The position numbers and the translations under genes are program-made. Below are positions 25,898 to 35,455 of a stretch of DNA of 64,000 bases, one piece after another. Source of the stretch: Steroidobacteraceae bacterium (GTDB lineage Bacteria; Pseudomonadota; Gammaproteobacteria; Steroidobacterales; Steroidobacteraceae). Below the pieces are notes generated by a model. That model saw only the letters and a program-made list of their open reading frames with translations. It ran no database searches and had not been told where the DNA came from. Positions within the stretch are counted from its first letter, which is position 1, and the number at the start of each line of letters is the position of its first letter. The stretch is taken from the NCBI GenBank assembly GCA_027531255.1, contig JAPZRU010000007.1, positions 372,001 to 436,000 on the forward strand, given 5' to 3'.

Positions 25898-26929
25898 GTG
25901 CGGCGCCTCGAGTTCACGCCGCCGCGCTGGCTGCGCAATCCCCACCTGCAGTCGATCCTGCCGAGCGCGGGCGTGCGCCGGCGCGACGTGCTGGCGCGCG
26001 CGGCGCCGCTGCTGCGCGCGAGTCGCGAGCGCATCGTCGACTGCGGCGACGGCGTGCGCCTGCACGGCTGGTACGCCGAGCCGCCGGCGCGACCCGGTCG
26101 CGATGAGCTCGTCGTGATGCTGCACGGCTGGGAAGGCAGCGCCGAGTCGCTGTACGTGCTGTCGGCCGCGCACCTGCTGCACGAGCAGGGCTACCACGTG
26201 TTCCGGCTGAACCTGCGCGACCACGGTCCGTCGCACCACCTGAACCCCGAGCTGTTCCACAGCTGCCGGATCGCGGAGGTGGTGGGCGCGGTCGGCGCGG
26301 TGCACCGCGAGTTCGGGGACCTGCGCCTCACGCTGGTCGGCTATTCGCTCGGCGGCAACTTCGCGCTGCGCGTCGCGGTCCGCGCGCCGGGTGCGGGCAT
26401 CAGGCTCGCGCAGGCGATCGCGATCTGCCCGGTGCTCGATCCCGCGCGCACGCTCCAAGCGCTCGAGCACGGCTTCTGGCTGTATCGCAACTACTTCGTA
26501 CTGAAGTGGCGCCGTTCGCTGCTCAAGAAGCACCGCGCATGGCCGGACCTCTACGACCTCGACGAACTGCGCGCGCGGCGCGACCTCGTCGGCATGACGG
26601 ACCACCTGATCCGGCGCTACAGCGAGTACTCGGACCTGCAGACCTACCTGCGCGGCTACGCGATCGTCGACGACGTGCTGGCGCCGCTGGCCGTGCCCGC
26701 GCGGATCGTGCACGCGCTGGACGACCCGATCATCCCGGCCGCGGACCTCGCGCGGCTCGCGCCGTCGGCCCGCCTGCACGTCGCGGTGACGGAGTACGGC
26801 GGCCACTGCGGCTTCCTCGAGCGGCTGCGCGGCGATTCGTGGATCGACCGCCACGTGCTGGCTGCGGTCCGCGAAGGGCCGCCCGCGTCGCCCGCGTCCG
26901 CGGCGCTCAGCCGCGCGCGTGGTGCCTGA
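25898..26929 (+). CDS. YheT-family alpha/beta hydrolase
   Basis: 343 residues from GTG 25898. Typical opening FTPPRWLRNPHLQSILPS, oxyanion segment MLHGWEGSAESLY, nucleophile elbow GYSLGGNF (Ser), late acid in LDDPIIPA and His in GGHCGFLE, so the catalytic triad is complete. The family (COG0429) includes E. coli YheT; members are esterase/lipase-like with unknown natural substrates. Probably co-transcribed with the upstream saccharopine-dehydrogenase-like gene. The last 23 bases overlap the convergent GDPD-like gene. Confidence 0.9.
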   Translation: MRRLEFTPPRWLRNPHLQSILPSAGVRRRDVLARAAPLLRASRERIVDCGDGVRLHGWYAEPPARPGRDELVVMLHGWEGSAESLYVLSAAHLLHEQGYHVFRLNLRDHGPSHHLNPELFHSCRIAEVVGAVGAVHREFGDLRLTLVGYSLGGNFALRVAVRAPGAGIRLAQAIAICPVLDPARTLQALEHGFWLYRNYFVLKWRRSLLKKHRAWPDLYDLDELRARRDLVGMTDHLIRRYSEYSDLQTYLRGYAIVDDVLAPLAVPARIVHALDDPIIPAADLARLAPSARLHVAVTEYGGHCGFLERLRGDSWIDRHVLAAVREGPPASPASAALSRARGA

Positions 26930-27665
26930 ACTCGTCGCCGAGTCGCGCGACCTGCGCGGTCGCCACGTAGTCGGCGCCCCGCGCCGCGAGCGCGACCGCT
27001 GCGCCCGGCTGCTCGACGCCGGATACGAGCCACCGCCACGGCCCGCGCCACAGCCGCGCCTCGCCCGTCGGCAGCAGCTCCGCCTCCACCAGCAGGAAAT
27101 CCGGGCGTAGCGCCTCGAACTTCAGACGCGCGTGCGCGTCGTACGCCGGCACGCGCCAGCCGACGCGTCCGTTCGAGCGCACCCGCGCGAGCTGCACCGC
27201 GGCGAGATCCGCGGCGGCCAGCACGCACTGCGCGCGCGTGCCCCTGATCGCCTCGAGCACGCGGCCGATCGCCAGTTCGCCGCCGAAGCGCGCGAGGCTG
27301 TCGCGCGCGATCTCGAGGAAGACGGTCAGGTCGGGTCGCCCGACGAGCCACGCGGACAGCTCGGCCAGCCGCGCGAGGCGCAGCCCGCGCGACCGCCCGG
27401 GCCGCGCGACCGCGTCCCGCAGTTCGAGGTGCTCGAGGTCGCGGCCGGCGAGGTCGAAGACGGTGCCGCCGACGTCGGCGATCCGCGCGAGCTCCGGCTC
27501 GCGCAGCAGCACGGGCGTCTCGTCGCCGGTCAGCTGGACGTCGACGAGCAGGAAACGCACGCCGTGCTCGCAGGCCGAAGCGAGCGCGGGCAGCGTGTTC
27601 TCGGGCCAGCTCGCCGCGTTACCGCGGTGGGAGACCAGGTGGGTGAAGTGGGCGGGTGCGCTCAT
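26907..27665 (-). CDS. Glycerophosphodiester phosphodiesterase-like protein lacking key residues
   Basis: 252 residues. The TIM-barrel opening SHRGNAASWPENTLPAL (His13, Arg14, Glu22) and the conserved FLLVDVQLTGDETPVLL strand identify the GDPD family, which hydrolyses glycerophosphodiesters to glycerol-3-phosphate and an alcohol. Active members have Glu-x-Asp in this strand and His-Asp just after it. Here the Glu is Leu40 while Asp42 is kept, and His-Asp is replaced by Arg55-Glu56. A metal ligand and the general acid/base are therefore missing, so the protein may be inactive or have another role. The start ATG at 27665 is next to the motif. Convergent with the YheT gene. Confidence 0.75.
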   Translation of the reverse strand: MSAPAHFTHLVSHRGNAASWPENTLPALASACEHGVRFLLVDVQLTGDETPVLLREPELARIADVGGTVFDLAGRDLEHLELRDAVARPGRSRGLRLARLAELSAWLVGRPDLTVFLEIARDSLARFGGELAIGRVLEAIRGTRAQCVLAAADLAAVQLARVRSNGRVGWRVPAYDAHARLKFEALRPDFLLVEAELLPTGEARLWRGPWRWLVSGVEQPGAAVALAARGADYVATAQVARLGDEFRHHARG

Positions 27666-27959
27666 CCGTGCCGGGCCGTCCATGCGGTGCGTCGTGCGTC
27701 GCGACGACGCGGAGCATCCAGGAGTGTCGCTGCGCCGAGACGCCGGAGGCGGCTCTCGTGCGCGTGGCTCCATGTCACGTTCCGACGCAGCGTAGCGGAC
27801 GATGGTACGGCGGATCGTGGACGGATCTCTCAATCGGCAGGCGGCGCGCCTTGCGGCAATCGCGCTCCGTGCGGCTTTGCACGGCTGCGGCGGCGGCTCG
27901 ACCACGCCGGGCTCGCCCGCGGCGCCGCCGCGGATCGGCAGCACCGTGGTCGACGCGCC
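27666..27959. other. Spacer without a convincing gene
   Basis: 294 bases between the start of the GDPD-like gene and the end of the bactofilin gene, both on the minus strand. A plus-strand frame from 27802 contains a lipobox-like LHGCGGGSTTPGSPA segment and then runs into the antisense of bactofilin; this is not convincing as a gene. No clear hairpin with a T run was found. Confidence 0.4.
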
Positions 27960-28370
27960 TCAGGTCAGCCGCGACGCGCGCTTCTCCTCGAAGCGGACTA
28001 CCGGCTCGGTGCCGGTGATCGACAACTCCCCATCCACCACGGCGCCGTGCGCGATCGCGAGCGACTTGGCGCGGACGTTGCCGCGGACCACCGCGGTCTT
28101 GCCGATCTCGAGCTTCTCGGTGACGACGAGATCGCCCGTCACGCGGCCGGCGATCACCGCGTTCCGCGCGACGCCGTCGCCCTGCCAGTGCGCGCCCGGC
28201 ATCACCGACAGCAGTCCGCGGATCTCGCCGTCGCCGACCAGTTCGCCCGCCAGCGTCAACGGGCCGGTCGTCGCGACGCGGCCCTCGAAGCGGCTGCCTT
28301 CGCCGAGCAGGGTGGGGACTCCCGAGGCGCGGTCGAACAGCCGGCGGCGCGGCTTGGGTGCGTCGGACAC
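27960..28370 (-). CDS. Bactofilin (polymer-forming cytoskeletal protein, DUF583)
   Basis: 136 residues from GTG 28370, which has a good GAGGAGA site 7 nt upstream; an ATG at 28454 in the same frame would add 28 residues without homology and would cover the promoter of the divergent gene. The central beta-helix region shows the bactofilin pattern of Gly- and hydrophobic-spaced turns (GEGSRFEGRVATTGPLTLAG, GDLVVTEKLEIGKTAVVRGN). Bactofilins self-assemble into filaments without nucleotide and scaffold cell-wall or appendage machinery. No peptidase partner gene is adjacent. Divergent from the DUF533 gene. Confidence 0.85.
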   Translation of the reverse strand: MSDAPKPRRRLFDRASGVPTLLGEGSRFEGRVATTGPLTLAGELVGDGEIRGLLSVMPGAHWQGDGVARNAVIAGRVTGDLVVTEKLEIGKTAVVRGNVRAKSLAIAHGAVVDGELSITGTEPVVRFEEKRASRLT

Positions 28371-28443
28371 GGACGGGTCTCCTCGGCGACACTTGTTGAT
28401 ATGGCCGTACGCGCCGTCCCGCCGTGGGTGCGGTGCGTTCGCG

Positions 28444-28465
28444 ACGGGAACCATCCACCTATACT
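28444..28465 (+). promoter_or_regulatory. Candidate sigma-70 promoter of the DUF533 gene
   Basis: TATACT at 28460-28465 is a one-mismatch -10 box; a weaker -35-like TCGCGA/TTCGCG lies about 16 bases upstream. The expected start of transcription is about 28472, leaving a 40-nt leader before ATG 28514. Confidence 0.4.
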
Positions 28466-28513
28466 AGCGGTCCCCACGCGGTGCGTTCGCTCGCCGCCGA
28501 CCCCGGAGGACCG

Positions 28514-29182
28514 ATGATCGATCCGAACAAGATCCTGAACGAACTCGCGAAGAGCGGTATCGGCGGCGGGATGGCCGGCGGGCTGATCTCGGGCGCGCTC
28601 GCGGGCGCGCTGACCGGCGGCGGCAAGGGCGGCGGCAACAAGCTGATGAAGCTCGGCACGCTCGCGGCCGTCGGCACGCTGGCCTACAAGGCCTACCAGA
28701 CCTACCAGAAGAACAGCGCCGCCGGCGGCCTGCCGGCGGCGGGCACTCCCGGTGCGTTCGGCGGCGCCGCGGCTGCGGGGGGCCTCGGCGGCGCGTGGGG
28801 CGCCCAGGCCTCCCAGCCGGCGCTCGGGGAGTCCGAGGCGATGACCCTGCTGCGCGCGATGATCGCGGCGGCGAAGGCCGACGGGCAGATCGACGCGCAG
28901 GAGACGCAGGCCATCACCGCGCAGCTCGGCAAGAGCGGGCTGTCCGCCGAAGACAAGGCCTTCCTGTTCGAGGAGCTGGCGCGGCCGCTGAACCTCGAGG
29001 CGGTGCTCGCCGGCGTGAAGTCGCCGCAGCAGGCGGCGCAGGTCTATGCCGCCTCGCGGCTGGTCGTCGCGGACGCATCCCCGGCCGAGCAGGCCTATCT
29101 CGGCCTCCTGGCCGCGCGCCTGAGTCTCGACCCGGCGATGACGCGAGAGCTCGACCAGGCCGTGAAGGCGCTGCCGGGCTGA
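28514..29182 (+). CDS. DUF533 / TerB-like domain protein
   Basis: 222 residues behind a perfect GGAGGA site. Residues ~10-70 are Gly/Ala-rich with a hydrophobic stretch ([20 protein letters not shown] then [18 protein letters not shown]), followed by a low-complexity Gly/Ala linker and a TerB-like helical domain ([20 protein letters not shown] through the end) with the acidic ADGQID and VVADAS segments. DUF533 proteins such as E. coli YebE are inner-membrane proteins of unknown function, some under envelope-stress control. Divergent from bactofilin and 37 nt before the Mrp operon, which may be co-transcribed. Confidence 0.87.
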   Translation: MIDPNKILNELAKSGIGGGMAGGLISGALAGALTGGGKGGGNKLMKLGTLAAVGTLAYKAYQTYQKNSAAGGLPAAGTPGAFGGAAAAGGLGGAWGAQASQPALGESEAMTLLRAMIAAAKADGQIDAQETQAITAQLGKSGLSAEDKAFLFEELARPLNLEAVLAGVKSPQQAAQVYAASRLVVADASPAEQAYLGLLAARLSLDPAMTRELDQAVKALPG

Positions 29183-29219
29183 CGCCCGGGCGCCTCGCCG
29201 GCTCCCGGTCGTTCCCGTG

Positions 29220-32003
29220 ATGGACACGGCGCTGCTCGCGCTGGCGCTCGTGCCGTTCGTCGGCGCGCTGCTGCCCGCGGCCGCGAAACGCCTGTTCGGG
29301 CTCGCCCCGGCCGTCGCCGCCGGGGCTACCGCGGTGCTCGCCCTCGGGCTGGTGCTGTGGCTCGCGCCCGCCGCGCTCGACGGCGGCACGACCGTGCACC
29401 GCTGGGAATGGGTGCCGTCGCTCGGCCTCGAGCTCGCGCTGCGCTGGGACGGCCTGTCTTTCCTGTTCGCGCTGCTGATCACCTCGATCGGCACTCTCGT
29501 CTGCGTCTACGCCAGCGGCTACCTCGAGCCGCACGAGGCGACGCCGCGCTTCTACGGCCTCCTGCTGCTGTTCATGGGCGCGATGCTCGGCATCGTGCTG
29601 TCCGAGAACCTGCTGGTGCTCGTGATCTGCTGGGAATTGACGTCGATCGCGTCGTTCCTGCTGATCGGCTTCCGGGGCCACGACGCCGACAGCCGCCAGG
29701 GAGCGCGGCTCGCGCTCCTGGTCACCGGCTCGGGCGGCCTCGCGCTGCTCGCCGGCGTTCTGCTGATCGGCGACGCGGTCGGCAGCTACGACGTGAGCGC
29801 GGTGCTCGCGGCCGCGGGCACGCTGCAGCAGCACCCGCTGTACGGCTGGATGCTCGGCCTCGTGCTGTTCGGTGCGTTCACGAAGTCGGCGCAGTTCCCG
29901 TTCCACTTCTGGCTGCCGCACGCGATGGCGGCGCCGACGCCGGTCAGCGCGTACCTGCACTCCGCGACGATGGTGAAGGCCGGCATCTTCCTGCTGATGC
30001 GGCTGTACCCGGCGCTCGGCGGCACGGCCGAGTGGTTCTGGGTGGTGTCCACCGCCGGCGCGGCAACGCTGCTGTTCGCGAGCGGCGTCGCGCTCTACAA
30101 GCACGATCTCAAGGGTCTGCTCGCGTATTCGACCGTCAGCCACCTCGGGCTGATCGTGCTGCTGATGGGCCTCGGCACGCCGCTGTCCGAGGTCGCGGCC
30201 GTCTTCCACCTGATCAATCACGCGGTGTTCAAGGCCTCGCTGTTCATGGCCGCCGGCATCGTCGATCACGGCGCGGGCACGCGCGACATGCGCCGCCTGT
30301 CCGGGCTGTTCCGGTTCATGCCGTATACCGCGACGCTCGCGCTCGTCGCCGCCTGCGCGATGGCGGGAGTACCGCTGCTGAACGGGTTCCTCAGCAAGGA
30401 GATGTTCCTGACCGAGACGCTGCAGCTGCGCGAGCTCGGCTGGGCCGGGCTCGTGTTCCCGGCGGCTGCGACGCTCGCCAGCATCTTCACGGTCGCGTAT
30501 TCGACGCGCTTCGTGCACGACGTGTTCTTCGGCGGTCCGTCGCGTGACCTGCCGCACGAGCCTCACGAGGCGGCGCGGTGGCTGCGCTTCCCGGTGGAGC
30601 TGCTCGTGATCCTCTGCCTCCTGGTCGGCTTGTTCCCCGGCGCCACCGTCGAGCCGATTCTCCGCGCCGCGGCGGGCGCCGTGCTGCAGGCGCCCCTGCC
30701 CGAGTTCACGTTGAAGATCTGGCACGGCTTCAACCTGCCGCTCGCGATGAGCCTGCTGGCGCTCGCCGGCGGCGTGACGCTGTACTTCTACCGGCGCTAT
30801 CGCGGCGGGCTGCACGACTACGTGCCGGCCTGGGTGCAGGGCAAGCGCCTCACGGAGGCCGCGGTCGCCTTCGTGCAGGACGGCGCGCGCGCGTTCTGGC
30901 CGGGCTTCGACGGCGAGCGCCTCGGGCGCTACCTGTTCGTGCTGGTGTTCTTCTCGCTGCTGGTCGGCCTGCTCGGGTACGCAGGTGCGCCGCTGGTCGG
31001 TCCGCGCCCGGTGCAGCCGGCGAGCGCGGTGGACGTGGTCGCGACCGTGCTGCTCGTGCTCGCGGTGGCCGCGACCGTCGTGCTGCACCGAGAGCGGCTC
31101 GCCGCGCTCGCGCTGGTCGGCGTGATCGGCCTGATCGTGGCGCTGGCGTTCGCGCGGTTCTCGGCGCCGGACCTTGCGCTGACGCAGATCCTGGTCGAGA
31201 TCGTCACGCTGCTGCTGCTCCTGCTCGCGCTGCGCTGGCTGCCGAACCGCACGCCGCGCGTCGCGCTCCGCGGCCGGCAGGCGCGCGATGCCGCGATCGC
31301 GATCGCGGCCGGCGCCGGCTGCGGCGCGCTGGCGCTCGCGATGCTGACGCGCCCGGTCGATACGATCGCGGGCTACTTCACCGCGACCGCGCCGGGTGAG
31401 GGCGGTGGCTACAACGTCGTCAACGTGATCCTCGTCGACTTCAGGGGCTTCGACACGCTGGGCGAGATCACCGTGCTCGGCATCGCCGCGATCGGCATCG
31501 CCGCGCTGCTGCACCGGCTCGAGCTCGGAAGGCCTGCTCTGGATCCGCTCGGCCGGGCCTGGGCCTCGCGGCGGAATTCGCTCCAGTTCGAGGTCGTCGC
31601 GCGGCCCCTGCTGCCGGTCGGCCTGCTCGTGTCGGCCTACCTGTTCCTGCGCGGCCACAACGCGCCGGGCGGCGGCTTCATCGCGGGTCTCGTCACGGGC
31701 GTCGCCGTGTTCGTGCAGTACCTCGCGCGCGGCGCCACGTGGGTGGACGAGCGGCTGCCGCTCAACTACGCGCACGTGATGGGCTGGGGTCTCGCGATCG
31801 CCGTCGTCTCCGGGCTCGGCAGCCTCGCGTTCCGACACCCGTTCCTGACCTCGTCGACGCCGACGTTCGAGCTGCCGCTGCTCGGCGAACTGAAGTTCGC
31901 GAGCGCCACGTTCTTCGACCTCGGCGTGTATCTCGCGGTGGTCGGCACGGTGCTCGTGATCCTCGCGGAGCTGGCCGGGCTGCGCCGGCAGGAGCGCGGC
32001 TGA
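29220..32003 (+). CDS. mrpA: Na+/H+ antiporter subunit A fused to subunit B (MrpAB)
   Basis: 927 residues, large subunit of the multisubunit cation/proton antiporter (Mrp/Mnh/Pha), inner membrane. The first ~500 residues match NADH dehydrogenase subunit NuoL-type antiporters ([54 protein letters not shown] split in two). After a MrpA C-terminal region, residues ~780-927 match MrpB ([38 protein letters not shown]). The Na+ or K+ specificity cannot be told. GTG at 29217 immediately precedes ATG 29220; either may start. First gene of a six-gene operon of overlapping genes equivalent to pha-type A(B)CDEFG. Confidence 0.95.
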   Translation: MDTALLALALVPFVGALLPAAAKRLFGLAPAVAAGATAVLALGLVLWLAPAALDGGTTVHRWEWVPSLGLELALRWDGLSFLFALLITSIGTLVCVYASGYLEPHEATPRFYGLLLLFMGAMLGIVLSENLLVLVICWELTSIASFLLIGFRGHDADSRQGARLALLVTGSGGLALLAGVLLIGDAVGSYDVSAVLAAAGTLQQHPLYGWMLGLVLFGAFTKSAQFPFHFWLPHAMAAPTPVSAYLHSATMVKAGIFLLMRLYPALGGTAEWFWVVSTAGAATLLFASGVALYKHDLKGLLAYSTVSHLGLIVLLMGLGTPLSEVAAVFHLINHAVFKASLFMAAGIVDHGAGTRDMRRLSGLFRFMPYTATLALVAACAMAGVPLLNGFLSKEMFLTETLQLRELGWAGLVFPAAATLASIFTVAYSTRFVHDVFFGGPSRDLPHEPHEAARWLRFPVELLVILCLLVGLFPGATVEPILRAAAGAVLQAPLPEFTLKIWHGFNLPLAMSLLALAGGVTLYFYRRYRGGLHDYVPAWVQGKRLTEAAVAFVQDGARAFWPGFDGERLGRYLFVLVFFSLLVGLLGYAGAPLVGPRPVQPASAVDVVATVLLVLAVAATVVLHRERLAALALVGVIGLIVALAFARFSAPDLALTQILVEIVTLLLLLLALRWLPNRTPRVALRGRQARDAAIAIAAGAGCGALALAMLTRPVDTIAGYFTATAPGEGGGYNVVNVILVDFRGFDTLGEITVLGIAAIGIAALLHRLELGRPALDPLGRAWASRRNSLQFEVVARPLLPVGLLVSAYLFLRGHNAPGGGFIAGLVTGVAVFVQYLARGATWVDERLPLNYAHVMGWGLAIAVVSGLGSLAFRHPFLTSSTPTFELPLLGELKFASATFFDLGVYLAVVGTVLVILAELAGLRRQERG

Positions 32004-32383
32004 TGGAGTGGCTGCTGGCGCTCGCCATCGGCGTGCTGGTCGCGGGCGGGGTCTGGCTCTGCCTGCGCGAGCACGTGTTCCCGGTGCTGCTCGGGCTGAC
32101 GCTCGTGTCGTACGCGGTCAACCTGTTCCTGCTCGCGAGCGGCCGACTGACGCTCGGCAGCGCGCCGCTCGTCGACGTGGCCCAGGCCGAGTATCCCGAC
32201 CCGCTGCCGCAGGCGCTGGTGCTGACCGCGATCGTGATCGGCTTCGCGATGACCGCGTTCCTGGTCGCGCTCGCGCTGCAGGTGGTGCGGCAGGAGGGCG
32301 TCGAGCACGTGGACGGCGCGGCCGGCGAGCAGGCCGACGCCGCGTCTCCCGAGCGCGACGGCGCCGACGGAGCAGGCCGATGA
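32003..32383 (+). CDS. mrpC: Na+/H+ antiporter subunit C (MrpC)
   Basis: 126 residues, three membrane helices, homologous to NuoK. Landmarks: FPVLLGLTLVSYAVNLFLL and DPLPQALVLTAIVIGFAMTAF, the second being the classic NuoK/MrpC motif. A hydrophilic Ala/Asp-rich tail extends the C-terminus. ATG overlaps the mrpA stop by one base (TGATG) and the next start by four, so translation is coupled. Confidence 0.95.
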   Translation: MEWLLALAIGVLVAGGVWLCLREHVFPVLLGLTLVSYAVNLFLLASGRLTLGSAPLVDVAQAEYPDPLPQALVLTAIVIGFAMTAFLVALALQVVRQEGVEHVDGAAGEQADAASPERDGADGAGR

Positions 32384-34047
32384 CCGCTTCCTTCGCCGAC
32401 CTCGCCGGGCTGCCGTGGGCGGCGCACTGGCCGGTGGTGCCGGTGCTGCTGCCGCTCCTCTTCGGCACGCTGCTCGTGCTGCTGAGCCGCGCGTCGCTGG
32501 CCGTGCAGCGCACGGTCGGCGGCCTCGCGATGCTCGTTCATCTCGGCGTCGCGAGCGCGCTCGTCGCGCTCGCGGAGGCCGGTCCGCCGCTCGCCTACGC
32601 GGTCGGCGACTGGGCCGCGCCCTTCGGCATCTTCCTCGTGATCGACCGGCTGAGCGCGTGGATGCTGCTGGTGACGGCGCTGGTCGCGCTGCCGGCGTGG
32701 GCGTACGCCTGCGCCGGCGAGGATCGCGGCGGCCCGTGGTTCCACGCGCTGTTCCAGTTCCAGCTGCTCGGCATCCACGGCGCGTTCGCGACCGGCGACC
32801 TGTTCAACCTGTTCGTGTTCTTCGAGATCCTGCTGATCGCCTCGTACGCGCTGCTGCTGCACGGCGCGAACGCGGCGCGCGCGCGGGCGGCGGTGCATGT
32901 CGTCGTGCTGAACCTGGTGGGCTCCGCGCTGTTCCTGCTCGCGGTCGGCTGCATCTACGCCGCCGTCGGCACTTTGAACCTCGCGGACCTGGCGGTGAAG
33001 GCTCCCGCGATCACGCCGGAGGACGCCGGCCTGCTGCAGACGGGCGCGTTCCTGCTGCTGATCGTGTTCGCGCTGAAGGCCGCGGCGCTGCCGCTCGGGT
33101 TCTGGCTGCCGCCCGCCTACGCGGCGGCGCCCGCCGCGTGCGCGGCGCTGTTCGCGGTGCTGACGAAGGTCGGCGTCTACTCGATCCTGCGCGTCTACAC
33201 GCTGGTGTTCCCCAGCTTCGAGCCGGGGCCCGAGGGGCCGTCGGGCCTCGTGCTGCCGCTCGGACTCGCGACGCTCGCGCTCGGGGCGATCGGCGCGCTC
33301 GCGGCCGACCGGCTGCGCCCGCTCGCGGGCCACCTCGTGCTGGTGTCGATCGGCACGCTGCTGGTCGCGGTCGGCACGTTCCGCGAAGCGGGCTACGCGG
33401 CCGCCGTCTACTACGTGGCGCACAGCACGTTCGCCGGCGCGGCGCTGTTCCTCGTCGCCGATCTCGTCGCCCGCCAGCGCCGCACGCTCGGCGACCGCCT
33501 CGACGCGGGCGAGCCGGTGCGGCAGCCCGCGCTGCTGGCCGCGCTGTTCGCCGGCGGCACGATCGCGATCGTCGGTCTGCCGCCGCTGTCCGGGTTCGTC
33601 GGCAAGCTCGCGGTGCTGCAGGCCACGTCGCCGGACGCCGAGCGCGTCTGGGTGCTCCTGCTGGTCGGCACGTTGCTGACCGTGGTCGTGGTTGCCCGCG
33701 CGGCGAGCGCGCTGTTCTGGCGCACCGGCGACAGGCCTACCGAGGGCAAGCCCGCCTCGCGGCTCGCGAGCGCCGCAGCCGCCGGCTGCGTCGCGCTGCT
33801 GGTGGCGCTGACGCTCGCGGCGGGGCCGGCGTTCGACTACGCGAACGCCACGGCGCGACAGTTGCTCGATCGCAGCGCCTACGTCGAGGCGGTGTTCACG
33901 GTGCCGTCGCTGTCCGCGCCGGTCGGTGGCGCGCCGCACCTCGCCGAGGCGGCCGCCGTCGCCGAGCGCGGGTTCGCGCCGACGGAACCGCCGGCTCCCG
34001 CCGCGGCGTCGTCGACTGCTTCGCCGGCCGCGGAGGGCGAGAGATGA
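32380..34047 (+). CDS. mrpD: Na+/H+ antiporter subunit D (MrpD)
   Basis: 555 residues, about 14 membrane helices, homologous to NuoM/NuoN. It contains FATGDLFNLFVFFEILLIASYAL near residue 145, the FALKAAALPLGFWLPPAYAAAP segment with the conserved Lys near 230, and GLPPLSGFVGKLAVLQA near 400. With MrpA it forms the two antiporter-like channel modules. ATGA overlaps with both neighbours. Its C-terminal 60 residues are longer than usual and Ala/Pro-rich. Confidence 0.95.
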   Translation: MTASFADLAGLPWAAHWPVVPVLLPLLFGTLLVLLSRASLAVQRTVGGLAMLVHLGVASALVALAEAGPPLAYAVGDWAAPFGIFLVIDRLSAWMLLVTALVALPAWAYACAGEDRGGPWFHALFQFQLLGIHGAFATGDLFNLFVFFEILLIASYALLLHGANAARARAAVHVVVLNLVGSALFLLAVGCIYAAVGTLNLADLAVKAPAITPEDAGLLQTGAFLLLIVFALKAAALPLGFWLPPAYAAAPAACAALFAVLTKVGVYSILRVYTLVFPSFEPGPEGPSGLVLPLGLATLALGAIGALAADRLRPLAGHLVLVSIGTLLVAVGTFREAGYAAAVYYVAHSTFAGAALFLVADLVARQRRTLGDRLDAGEPVRQPALLAALFAGGTIAIVGLPPLSGFVGKLAVLQATSPDAERVWVLLLVGTLLTVVVVARAASALFWRTGDRPTEGKPASRLASAAAAGCVALLVALTLAAGPAFDYANATARQLLDRSAYVEAVFTVPSLSAPVGGAPHLAEAAAVAERGFAPTEPPAPAAASSTASPAAEGER

Positions 34048-34598
34048 GCGAGACGCCCCTGCGCGTGCCGGCCGAGACGCCGCGCGACCTGCCCGCTTGG
34101 CGCCGGTGGGTGCCGCATCCCGGCTGGAGCGTGGCGCTCGTGCTGATATGGCTGTCGCTGAACGGCAGCGCGTCGGCCGGGCACTGGCTGCTCGCGCTGG
34201 TGCTCGGCTTCGCGCTGCCGTACGCGACGCGGCGCTTCTGGCCTGCGAGGCCCGCGGCGCGGCGGCCGCTGCGGGCGTTCGCACGCTGGGTCGCGTTCGT
34301 GCTGCTGGTGATCGGCGACGTAATCGTCGCCAACTTCCAGGTCGCGCGTGCGGTGCTGTCGCCCGTGCGGCGGCTCAGCCCCGGCTTCGCGGAGGTGCCG
34401 ATCGACCTCGACGACGAGCGCGCGGTCGTCGTGCTCGCCCACACCATCACGCTGACGCCGGGGACGCTCAGCGTCGACGTCGCGCCCGACCGCCGCTCGA
34501 TCACGATCCACGCGCTCGACATGCCGGATCCCGCGGCCACGGTCCGCGAGATCAAGGACCGCTACGAGCGCCGCATCGCGGAGATCTACTCGTGCTGA
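34044..34598 (+). CDS. mrpE: Na+/H+ antiporter subunit E (MrpE)
   Basis: 184 residues. Two or three N-terminal membrane helices (SVALVLIWLSLNGSASAGHW, FVLLVIGDVIVANFQVARAV) and a cytoplasmic C-terminal domain with the family motif VVLAHTITLTPGTLSVDV and IHALDMPDP. Required for assembly or stability of the Mrp complex. Overlaps mrpD by 4 nt and mrpF by 7 nt. Confidence 0.95.
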   Translation: MSETPLRVPAETPRDLPAWRRWVPHPGWSVALVLIWLSLNGSASAGHWLLALVLGFALPYATRRFWPARPAARRPLRAFARWVAFVLLVIGDVIVANFQVARAVLSPVRRLSPGFAEVPIDLDDERAVVVLAHTITLTPGTLSVDVAPDRRSITIHALDMPDPAATVREIKDRYERRIAEIYSC

Positions 34599-34861
34599 CC
34601 GTCGCCCTCGACGTCGCAAGCGTGCTGCTGGCCGGCGCGCTGCTGCTGGCCGGCTGGCGCCTGCTGCGCGGGCCGGACCCGCTCGACCGCGCGCTCGCTC
34701 TCGACACGCTGTATGTCAACGCCACCGCGCTGCTCGTGCTGTACGGCGTGCGCCTCGGCACCGGTCATTTCTACGAGGCGGCGCTGATCGTCGCGATCCT
34801 CGGTTTCCTCGGCACCGCGGCGATCGCGAAGTACCTGCTGCGCGGGGACGTCGCCGAATGA
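34592..34861 (+). CDS. mrpF: Na+/H+ antiporter subunit F (MrpF)
   Basis: 89 residues from GTG 34592, three membrane helices. Conserved GPDPLDRALALDTLYVNATA in the first loop/second helix and YEAALIVAILGFLGTAAIAKYL at the end. Small membrane subunit of the Mrp complex; overlaps the mrpE stop by 7 nt and the mrpG start by 4 nt (ATGA). Confidence 0.93.
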   Translation: MLTVALDVASVLLAGALLLAGWRLLRGPDPLDRALALDTLYVNATALLVLYGVRLGTGHFYEAALIVAILGFLGTAAIAKYLLRGDVAE

Positions 34862-35229
34862 GCGGGTTCGTCGAAGTGTTGGTTGCGGTCTTGATCGTCG
34901 CCGGCGCGGCGTTCGCGTTCCTGGGCTCGCTCGGGCTCGCGCGCTTCCCGGACTTCTACATGCGCCTGCACGGCCCGAGCAAGGCGACCACGCTCGGCAT
35001 CGGCTGCCTGCTGCTGGCCTCGCTCGCGCACTTCGCCCTGCGCGGCGAGGCGTCGCTGCACGAGGTGCTGATCACGCTGTTCGTGAGCCTGACGACGCCG
35101 GTCAGCGCGCACCTGCTCGCGCGCGCCGCGCGGCATCGGCGGCTGCCGGCGCGTGGCGAGTCCGGACCGGCCGCGCGCGTCGACGCGACCGCGCGGCCCG
35201 ACGCGCCGTCGGGGAACGCGCCGCGCTGA
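34858..35229 (+). CDS. mrpG: Na+/H+ antiporter subunit G (MrpG)
   Basis: 123 residues, three membrane helices with the MrpG signature LGLARFPDFYMRLHGPSKAT and ITLFVSLTTPVSAHLLARAA. The C-terminal 30 residues are a hydrophilic, poorly conserved tail. Last gene of the operon. The 226 bases after it carry no clear terminator hairpin with T run. Confidence 0.93.
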   Translation: MSGFVEVLVAVLIVAGAAFAFLGSLGLARFPDFYMRLHGPSKATTLGIGCLLLASLAHFALRGEASLHEVLITLFVSLTTPVSAHLLARAARHRRLPARGESGPAARVDATARPDAPSGNAPR

Positions 35230-35282
35230 TCGCGGTCCATCGTCGGGCCGGCACGGACGCCGGTCGCATCCGGGAGCGCAGC

Positions 35283-35348
35283 ATGGAACGCCCCGAACCG
35301 GCCCCCGCCGAACGCCAGCGACCGTCGCCGCGGAAGCAAGTGGACTGA
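35283..35348 (+). CDS. Possible very small ORF (21 residues)
   Basis: ATG 35283 has a GGGAG site six bases upstream and opens a 21-codon frame ending KQVD-stop. The peptide is Pro/Arg/Glu-rich and hydrophilic. It lies between mrpG and the pirin gene. Short chance frames are common in this GC-rich DNA, so only the ribosome site supports it. Confidence 0.2.
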   Translation: MERPEPAPAERQRPSPRKQVD

Positions 35349-35455
35349 GGTTTCCGGCAAAGGCCGCCTCGTCGCGCAGCGCGATCGAACCGACGTGCGC
35401 GCTGCGCCGGCGCGCGTCGGGCGATACGTCGCCGGGCTTGGTATCGTCCGGCGTC

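Noticed and set aside
28371-28454. Longer bactofilin start at ATG 28454
   Set aside because: The added 28 residues look random, overlap the divergent promoter, and GTG 28370 has a much better ribosome site.
27802-28467. Plus-strand frame with a lipobox-like LHGCGGGSTTPGSPA segment
   Set aside because: Most of it is antisense to the bactofilin gene, it lacks a proper hydrophobic signal region and ribosome site, and no family is recognisable.
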